Assembly: GCA_017414645.1 (NCBI GenBank)
Contig: JAFQLL010000051.1
Span: 1-55,871, forward strand
DNA: 55,871 nucleotides
Reading direction: 5' to 3'
From: Clostridia bacterium
GTDB lineage: Bacteria; Bacillota; Clostridia; UMGS1883
Part shown: in pieces, positions 50,753-55,871 of the stretch
How positions within the stretch are numbered: the first letter of the stretch is position 1
Layout of the letters: each line of letters starts with the position of its first letter
Made by a program: the position numbers and the translations under genes
Notes under the pieces: model-generated
Told to the model about the DNA's origin: nothing
Database searches by the model: none
Seen by the model: the letters and a program-made list of their open reading frames with translations, nothing else

Positions 50753-51979
50753 TTACTTACCTTCTACTATGTAGGGGTTCATCAACGAAGGCATCTGACC
50801 ATAGTACTGAGTAGGTGTTGTATCGCTTATGAAATACACCATGTACTTGTACTGAGTAAGGTCTTCGTCTTCGGGGATTTCAATTTCCAAAGTAACTTCT
50901 GCTTCATCCAATACGAGAGCACATTCTTCAGCAGTTACAAAGTCAATCATGATGTCGTTCTTGTAAAGAACGCCTACTGCTGTGAAGAACACGTCATCTT
51001 CATCGGAGTTATAAAGAGTTGTTGTATGTGTAAGTGTTCCGCTTGTTGTAAAGCCGGAAGCACGATCATATTCGTTGCCGTTTGCATCTTTACACAAAAC
51101 AGTTTTTATTTCCAGAGGATTGTCAAAAATTTCTGCTTCATAAAGCTCAATGTCATCCATTGAAAGAGTATTCTTACCCTTATAGTTAAAGTCTATTGCA
51201 AAGAGACCTGTCGCAGGAGCTTTAAATGTGAAGAGAACCTGCTGCCAGGAACCTGTAACATCAACCTCTCTGCCGATTTCATTCCAGCCAACAACGTATG
51301 TGTCACCATTTTCTGCAATAACCTTGAATGCGCGGTCATCGTCAGCAATAGAGCCACCGGAGGGCATCTTAAGCCATGCGGAGAACACATAAATGCTGTC
51401 GCCTGTTACAGCTGTACGGTAAATAACATCGCCTGCGGAAATGGAAAGACCAAAATAGCCGCTGTGTGCTGCATCTGTTGTGATTTCACCGTTTGCCTGA
51501 AGTCTGTTCTTTGCAGTTGCGGAAATGGGGCCGGGAACAATTTCGGGGTTTGATTCAAAACCATCGAGCTTGATTGCGTTGCCCTGACCTGCAGCTACCT
51601 TATAGCGAAGGTTGTCATATGTGAATACTGCTGCGTTGTCCTCACCGGGTGTTACATAAATACCACCGTCACGGAGAGTTGCTGCGAAAAGATCGAGAAC
51701 TTCCTCTTCTTCGATTTCTTCTTCAGCTTCTGTAGCAGTTTCTTCTTCAGTAGCCTCTTCAGTAGGTTCTTCTGTTTCTTCTTCAACTTCTTCTGCTTCT
51801 GTTACTTCAACCTCTTCCTCAGCTTCAGTCACTTCTTCAGCATCGGGAGTGATTTCTGTAACTACTTCTTCAACTGCTTCTTCAACCGCTTCTTCTGCAA
51901 AAACAGTAACCACAGAAGAGCAAAGTGCAATTGCGAGAGTCAAGCAAATCATCTTGAAAATCATACTTTTCTTTTTCAT
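50753..51979 (-). CDS. Secreted acidic protein with a carbohydrate-binding-like domain
   Basis: This 408-residue protein has a signal peptide ending near VFAE, then a striking 65-residue Glu-rich tract (about 30-95) with almost no hydrophobic residues. A jelly-roll-like domain follows (about 105-275, SGYFGLSISAGDVIYR, SFTFKAPATGLFAI-like strands and MDDIELYEA), similar in layout to family 4/9-type carbohydrate-binding modules. A second small beta-domain ends the protein. No catalytic motif or SLH repeat is visible. GH16 and SGNH genes upstream suggest glycan binding. AGGAGG precedes the start. Confidence 0.7.
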   Translation of the reverse strand: MKKKSMIFKMICLTLAIALCSSVVTVFAEEAVEEAVEEVVTEITPDAEEVTEAEEEVEVTEAEEVEEETEEPTEEATEEETATEAEEEIEEEEVLDLFAATLRDGGIYVTPGEDNAAVFTYDNLRYKVAAGQGNAIKLDGFESNPEIVPGPISATAKNRLQANGEITTDAAHSGYFGLSISAGDVIYRTAVTGDSIYVFSAWLKMPSGGSIADDDRAFKVIAENGDTYVVGWNEIGREVDVTGSWQQVLFTFKAPATGLFAIDFNYKGKNTLSMDDIELYEAEIFDNPLEIKTVLCKDANGNEYDRASGFTTSGTLTHTTTLYNSDEDDVFFTAVGVLYKNDIMIDFVTAEECALVLDEAEVTLEIEIPEDEDLTQYKYMVYFISDTTPTQYYGQMPSLMNPYIVEGK

Positions 51980-52000
51980 TTGGCATTCCTCCTAATAACC

Positions 52001-52081
52001 GTCGGCAACCCGACCAGTATATTCAAAAAATTTAAAACATATTCATTGCCTTTGCAGGCACAAAACCAACCTCACGGTCGG
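52001..52081 (-). promoter_or_regulatory. Structured leader with mutually exclusive stems
   Basis: In the 108-base gap after the GH16 gene, CCGACC (minus, 52076-52081) can pair with GGTCGG (52010-52015). The same GTCGG can instead form a short hairpin with CCGAC (52001-52005) next to the ribosome site. TGCC-TTTGCA-GGCA (52047-52060) forms a further hairpin. Alternative pairing of this kind is typical of switches or attenuators. No known riboswitch class was matched. Confidence 0.4.
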
Positions 52082-52087
52082 TATTGT

Positions 52088-53425
52088 TTACTCATTAAGC
52101 TGCCATGCTCTGACATAATCTATACAGAACTCAGCAGGCCACTGTGTGCTCGAGTCGGGCTTGCCGTCCCAACCGTCAATGGCAAGATTAAGAATCATGT
52201 ACATTCCCGTTGCTTCCTTTATGGCACTCTTGTTGGTGAAATCATGTCCCACCTGCACACCGTCCACATAGTAGCGCATGTAATCGGGAGTCCATTCAAA
52301 GCCGTAGGTGTGGAAGTCGTCGCTGGTACTGTAGCCAAGGTTTAAAACCTGTTCATGACTGTAGTGCTCATTCCATGCAGGGCCATAGTGAAAATTCACA
52401 TGCAGCTCATTGGGTTTTGAACACAAAACCTCAAGCATATCAATCTCGGGCGGCCATCCGTCCTTGAGCATCCACCAAGCAGGCCACATGCCCTTGCCCT
52501 TCGGCATTTTCATTCTGGCTTCAAAGTAGCCATAATCAAAGTTGTATTTGTGGTGAGTGTTTACTGCACCGGAAGTATAAACAATGTCATACTTTTTATT
52601 ATTGAAGGTACCCTGTTTTCCTTGCGCATCGGGATGCTGTTTGTTTTCGCCCTTCAGGGTGAGAATACCATCCTTCACAATTACATTTTCGGGAACACAC
52701 CATGCAGCATGGTTGTGCGAGTGGCCCCAGGAATAGTTATAGCCCCATTTTGTAGTATCCAGGCTGTCTCCGTTAAAATCGTCGCTAAACACCAGGCGGT
52801 ATCTCTCGTCGATATAATCGGGTCTTTCAACACCGCTGTTTTCAATAACAGGAAACTGAATTCTTCTTATCCCGCTACCCTTTACAACGGGCAGTCTCAT
52901 GTAGCTTTCCTTCATAACATCAATCCACTGATACATTGCATATTTCTCCACAATGTGCTTGGGATCAAAAGCTTCATCGTTTTCAATAATGCCGTTAGCG
53001 GCAGCCACCTCTATATATGTAAGGTATTTCGGGTCAATCTCATTCTTATCTTTAAAATTCAGATCACAACCGACCGCCAGCTCATTTTTCTTTGCGATAA
53101 GAGTTTTTACTATTAAAGTAATAAGCTCCTCTGTTGTAAGATAATCGCCAAGATTAAGCTTTCCGTTTTCGTCGGCAAAGGTCTGGTCGAGGATGCCCTT
53201 TCGCATAAGAGCGGCAACCATACCTGCATTCGGATCATTCGGTTTAATATCGGCAAAGCCACCTTCATACAAAAGCTCTTTACCCTCTACCCAGTTAAAA
53301 ATTTCATTGAGAAAATCCCACTTTATAGCTTCTGTGTCAACATGCGCATTAATACTGACACAGGAAATTATAAGCAAAAAGCACAATACCGCAGACAATA
53401 TTCTTTGTATGCGTTTCATTTTCAT
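52088..53425 (-). CDS. Secreted glycoside hydrolase family 16 enzyme with degenerate SLH region
   Basis: This 445-residue protein has a signal peptide ending near INAH. Residues about 55-175 resemble two degenerate SLH repeats (GFADIKPNDPNAGMVAALMRKGILD in part). The GH16 beta-jellyroll runs from about 205 to the end. The catalytic motif EIDMLE gives nucleophile E327, D329 and acid/base E332, with the substrate-binding WPAWWML just before. GH16 enzymes cut beta-1,3/1,4-glucans, agar, carrageenan or related chains. The family member here looks laminarinase/lichenase-like, but the substrate is not certain. AAGGAG lies just before the ATG. Confidence 0.9.
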   Translation of the reverse strand: MKMKRIQRILSAVLCFLLIISCVSINAHVDTEAIKWDFLNEIFNWVEGKELLYEGGFADIKPNDPNAGMVAALMRKGILDQTFADENGKLNLGDYLTTEELITLIVKTLIAKKNELAVGCDLNFKDKNEIDPKYLTYIEVAAANGIIENDEAFDPKHIVEKYAMYQWIDVMKESYMRLPVVKGSGIRRIQFPVIENSGVERPDYIDERYRLVFSDDFNGDSLDTTKWGYNYSWGHSHNHAAWCVPENVIVKDGILTLKGENKQHPDAQGKQGTFNNKKYDIVYTSGAVNTHHKYNFDYGYFEARMKMPKGKGMWPAWWMLKDGWPPEIDMLEVLCSKPNELHVNFHYGPAWNEHYSHEQVLNLGYSTSDDFHTYGFEWTPDYMRYYVDGVQVGHDFTNKSAIKEATGMYMILNLAIDGWDGKPDSSTQWPAEFCIDYVRAWQLNE

Positions 53426-53474
53426 TTTCTCTCCTTCGCATAGAGATACCTATATTATTATACATCTATCATAT

Positions 53475-53503
53475 ATAATACACCAAATTTTCGTCCGTGT
53501 AAA
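53475..53503 (-). promoter_or_regulatory. Promoter upstream of the GH16 gene
   Basis: The minus strand reads TTTACA, a 17-bp spacer and TATTAT, about 50 bases before the start. No terminator separates it from the SGNH gene, so GH16 can also be read from upstream. Confidence 0.65.
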
Positions 53504-53533
53504 TAGTTTTGTTACTTTTTTTGCATAAATTTT

Positions 53534-55414
53534 TTACCAAATTTTTAACATTTCCAGAGAATTTCCCCATTTATCCTTGGTTTTGGCTTCAATGAGCTTT
53601 TCTACAGCCAGCACGAAAAAGCGGCACATTGAATCTGCTCCGCGCGAAGAAAGATGCATCATGTCCTTCGGAGCATTGTTTTCATAGTCCCACAAGTGAT
53701 ATACCTTGTATACCTCTTCGCGCCCTACCTCTGAAAACCAGCCGGAGGACATGTCGGTAAGGTCAACATAGAAGCAGCCTTTTTCTTTGGCAAGATCTCT
53801 GACCGCATTGAAAAACTCGCTGTAATTACCGCCGTCGCTCTTGCCTGTGTCCTTTTCGTCGCCCCAGCCGTAGCCTGCAGAAATCTGCGGACTTACCAGA
53901 ATAGGTATCATACCCTTTTCACCACAATAATCAACCATATAGGAAAGGCACTCTGTCATTTCCTCCGCTGTAGACTTGTCTCTGTCGTTAATACCGAACT
54001 GAATAATAAAAATATCACCCTTCTCGCCTTCCTTTTCAATAACAGAAAAGCTGTTGTCGAACCATTTTTTCGCCCAGTCACCGCTTGCCGCCAGATTCAT
54101 TACACGGGCATCCACATATTTTTCCAAAAACATTCCCCAGCCTGACATAACAGTGCCGTCAGCCTCTTGGCCTGTTCTTAAAAGCGGGTAGTAGTTACAC
54201 ACTGTAGAGTCGCCTGCCATGAAAATGCGGGGTTTGTGATCGTTTACCAAATCTGTTTCACGGAACATTATATAGCTGAGCTTATCCGTGAGACCTGCTA
54301 CTTTAACAGAAAATTCTCCACCTTGGAAATGATATTTATCAAAGGTGTGCACGGCAGGCTCTGTCACCTTCTCTGTACCGGGCATGTCAAGATTTGATGC
54401 AATAAGGTAATTATCAAGATACACACTCGCCTTAAGAGGCTCGCTCTTTTTTACACTTATGTCATAAAGCCCCGGGTACATTTGTGCCGTAAAAGGTTTT
54501 TCAGTTGTGGCAAAATCCCCGGCTTCGATTGCGAAGACAGGTGCCAGCTGTATTTTTTCGCAGGAGGTAAAGCTTACATTTATTTTCCCGCCCACGCTTT
54601 TTGCCACCATTGCCCTTCCGTCGTCAAAAAGAGGGTTCTCAACAGTTACATTCACACCGTTTTTAGTATAAACAGCAAAGGTGTCTGTAATATAGCTTTC
54701 AGGCAAAACATCGATAGACAAGCTTCTTTCGCCCGGTTTTACGTCATAGAAACTGCTCATTCCCATTTTAAGGTTACCCTTAACACTTTCAATTTTCATA
54801 AGAGCTTTAAAAACCTCAAAGGCACAGGCTCTGTCAGCACTCTTTGTAAGTTCAAGGGTTGACTTATAAACCGAACCTATACCCGAGGAGCCCGCTTTTG
54901 TTGCCATAGATGCAGTAAAGGCTGCGAGGTCAATGTATGTAATACTCTTTGCTTTTGCTGTGCTGCGCGTTGTTTCGGTATAAAAGTTTTTTGTTTCAGC
55001 CATCTGCCCTGTAAGAGAGTTGAACCTGACACTGCTGCATATAGAAACAAAAATTATGTTTACGTTCTTTTTCTTAAGCTCGGCTATAACCGAATCAAGG
55101 CTTTGCTTAAAGTCGGCATTTTTGTCCATAAGGCGGTCCTTTTCCAGAATGCCGTAGGAAATAATTACCGTGTCGCCTGTTTTTATGCGTGCATACTCCG
55201 CCTTTTTCTGAAGGTTGCTCAGGAGGTCTCCGTTTTCTGCACCATTAACGAAAAGTGCAGAATCGCAGAAAAAACTTTCAAGGCTTTCGCCCCAGCCTTT
55301 TGCCCAATCGTCACCAAAGAGATAAACCTTCCCCGAGCCTTCCTCGCCCAAGGCAAAATGCACCTCGGAAAACAGCATACATATAATAAGGAAAAGAGCC
55401 GTTACTTTTTTCAT
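53534..55414 (-). CDS. Secreted double-SGNH esterase (rhamnogalacturonan acetylesterase-like)
   Basis: This 626-residue protein has a signal peptide ending near FALG. The C-terminal SGNH hydrolase domain (about 395-610) is intact: GDST with S403, the NLAASGD glycine block, GIND with N476, and the D584/H587 pair in DMMHLS. The N-terminal region (about 28-210) has the same fold order but with FGDDWA for GDS and YGILEKD for GxND, so it probably lost catalysis. A beta-rich middle (about 215-390) may bind sugar. The family deacetylates plant or cell-wall polysaccharides. The ATG is preferred over a GTG five codons upstream. It is the first gene of the run. Confidence 0.85.
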   Translation of the reverse strand: MKKVTALFLIICMLFSEVHFALGEEGSGKVYLFGDDWAKGWGESLESFFCDSALFVNGAENGDLLSNLQKKAEYARIKTGDTVIISYGILEKDRLMDKNADFKQSLDSVIAELKKKNVNIIFVSICSSVRFNSLTGQMAETKNFYTETTRSTAKAKSITYIDLAAFTASMATKAGSSGIGSVYKSTLELTKSADRACAFEVFKALMKIESVKGNLKMGMSSFYDVKPGERSLSIDVLPESYITDTFAVYTKNGVNVTVENPLFDDGRAMVAKSVGGKINVSFTSCEKIQLAPVFAIEAGDFATTEKPFTAQMYPGLYDISVKKSEPLKASVYLDNYLIASNLDMPGTEKVTEPAVHTFDKYHFQGGEFSVKVAGLTDKLSYIMFRETDLVNDHKPRIFMAGDSTVCNYYPLLRTGQEADGTVMSGWGMFLEKYVDARVMNLAASGDWAKKWFDNSFSVIEKEGEKGDIFIIQFGINDRDKSTAEEMTECLSYMVDYCGEKGMIPILVSPQISAGYGWGDEKDTGKSDGGNYSEFFNAVRDLAKEKGCFYVDLTDMSSGWFSEVGREEVYKVYHLWDYENNAPKDMMHLSSRGADSMCRFFVLAVEKLIEAKTKDKWGNSLEMLKIW

Positions 55415-55459
55415 AGAATTCCACACCACCTTTCTGAAAGAGACTTCTCCCTAATGTAT

Positions 55460-55487
55460 ATTATATATTTTTATATTTTTCAGTCAA
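55460..55487 (-). promoter_or_regulatory. Promoter of the SGNH gene
   Basis: The minus strand reads TTGACT, a 16-bp spacer and TATAAT, leaving a leader of about 40 bases. Confidence 0.65.
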
Positions 55488-55517
55488 TAATAGTAACAGA
55501 ATTGTAAAGGAGGTGTA

Positions 55518-55532
55518 ATGTTAATTAAATGA
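55518..55532 (+). CDS. Possible four-codon leader cistron (MLIK)
   Basis: AAAGGAGG (55507-55514) is well placed for the ATG at 55518 but lies 14 bases from the true gene start at 55529. The mini-frame reads Met-Leu-Ile-Lys and stops at TGA, overlapping the next ATG as ATGA, so it may feed ribosomes to the downstream gene. Confidence 0.4.
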   Translation: MLIK

Positions 55533-55699
55533 ACGGCAAAAAGAAACCCCATATCAATGAACGTATAAGGAAGCTTGGCGAGGAAATTGCAAAGGAGTTC
55601 ATAAACCCCGACACACTTCACTCAGACCCCTTAGGCAGCTGGACAGGCACCCCCGCCGACCGGGATGATAAGCCCACTCAGGATGCAGATGATTTATGA
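55529..55699 (+). CDS. Small DPLGSWTG-motif protein of unknown function
   Basis: This 56-residue soluble protein has a basic N-terminal helix (KKKPHINERIRKLGEEIAKE) and an acidic C-terminus with DPLGSWTGTPADRDDKP then QDADDL. Short proteins with a DPLGSYTG...PVQDADDL tail are common in Clostridia as I recall, all of unknown function. In-frame TAA at 55526 excludes any earlier start. It diverges from the SGNH gene. Repeat A begins four bases after its stop. Confidence 0.7.
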   Translation: MNGKKKPHINERIRKLGEEIAKEFINPDTLHSDPLGSWTGTPADRDDKPTQDADDL

Positions 55700-55703
55700 G
55701 CAA

Positions 55704-55871
55704 GAACAAAGTGTCTCCGACACTCTCTGGCGATAGTTGCAATTAAGGTAAACAGAGGAGAAAACACTTTGTAATGCCATATGCGTTTTCCGAGCCTCGC
55801 GAGGAAATTCTCGCATGGCAATAATATAAAATTTATTTTTGCCTTATAGGAAATACGCAATTTCCTATAAG
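55704..55871. repeat. Interspersed repeat A, copy 3, cut at the window end
   Basis: This copy has the same modules as 51-220. It is more diverged in the central part (GGCGATAGTTGCAATTAAGG) and lacks the last base of the terminal palindrome because the window ends. It directly follows the 56-residue gene. Confidence 0.87.

Noticed and set aside
52001..52081. c-di-GMP class I riboswitch
   Set aside because: Only the 3' end is similar. The conserved CACGCACAGGGCAAACC and GNRA-loop elements are missing.
1..55871. A circular molecule, because the two ends share about 36 bases
   Set aside because: The shared bases are just the terminal palindrome of repeat A. The flanking bases differ (T-run length and upstream sequence), and no replication genes are present.

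Overview
This window reads as a chromosomal segment of a strictly anaerobic, endospore-forming member of the Clostridia, probably an uncultured gut or host-associated lineage. The signs are the spoIIGA-sigE pair, a trans-4-hydroxyproline dehydratase (a glycyl radical enzyme) with its activase, several secreted S-layer-homology (SLH) proteins, Gram-positive style promoters and ribosome sites, and moderate-to-low G+C. Both window edges lie inside copies of one interspersed repeat (repeat A). This suggests an assembly contig broken at multi-copy DNA rather than a natural boundary.

Layout. 0.3-5 kb: a zinc regulon (zur, znuACB), then a hexapeptide acetyltransferase and a major facilitator gene with no normal start codon. 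5-8 kb (minus): a DegV lipid-binding protein and a large secreted beta-helix protein. 8.2-14.6 kb (minus): isoprenoid genes ispD-ispF, carD, and the shikimate/phenylalanine operon aroB-aroA-aroC-pheA. 14.7-17 kb (plus): a DUF554 membrane protein and malQ. 17.2-21.6 kb (minus): spoIIGA-sigE, a diacylglycerol-kinase-type enzyme and htpG. 21.7-25.5 kb (plus): hydroxyproline dehydratase activase and hypD, then a small conserved gene. 25.8-31.4 kb (minus): two SLH proteins, one of them 1384 residues with duplicated beta-domains. 31.6-36.7 kb (plus): hisZ-hisG-hisH-hisF, then a pyrroline-5-carboxylate dehydrogenase. 37-45.4 kb (minus): small membrane proteins, nadE, a DUF4173-type membrane protein, a YozG-type regulator with its DUF2975 partner, a CPBP protease, a NifX-like protein, pyrE and a pseudouridine synthase. 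Then come tRNA-Asn and, from 45.8 to 55.4 kb (minus), a run of five large secreted genes: a double-SGNH esterase, a GH16 glucanase with degenerate SLH repeats, an acidic carbohydrate-binding-like protein and two SLH proteins. A 56-residue protein precedes the last repeat A.

How the parts may work together. HypD makes pyrroline-5-carboxylate and the 35.1-kb dehydrogenase can oxidise it to glutamate, so the window encodes both steps of an oxidative hydroxyproline route. The 45.8-55.4 kb genes look like a cell-surface glycan system. The most interesting non-coding signals are an operator-like palindrome at identical spacing upstream of two neighbouring promoters (the YozG/DUF2975 and DUF4173 operons), a hairpin/ATATCGA array that appears inserted into the nadE leader with a 10-bp direct duplication, two interspersed repeat families, and a structured stretch between hisH and hisF. 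No CRISPR array, rRNA, transposase or prophage gene was seen.
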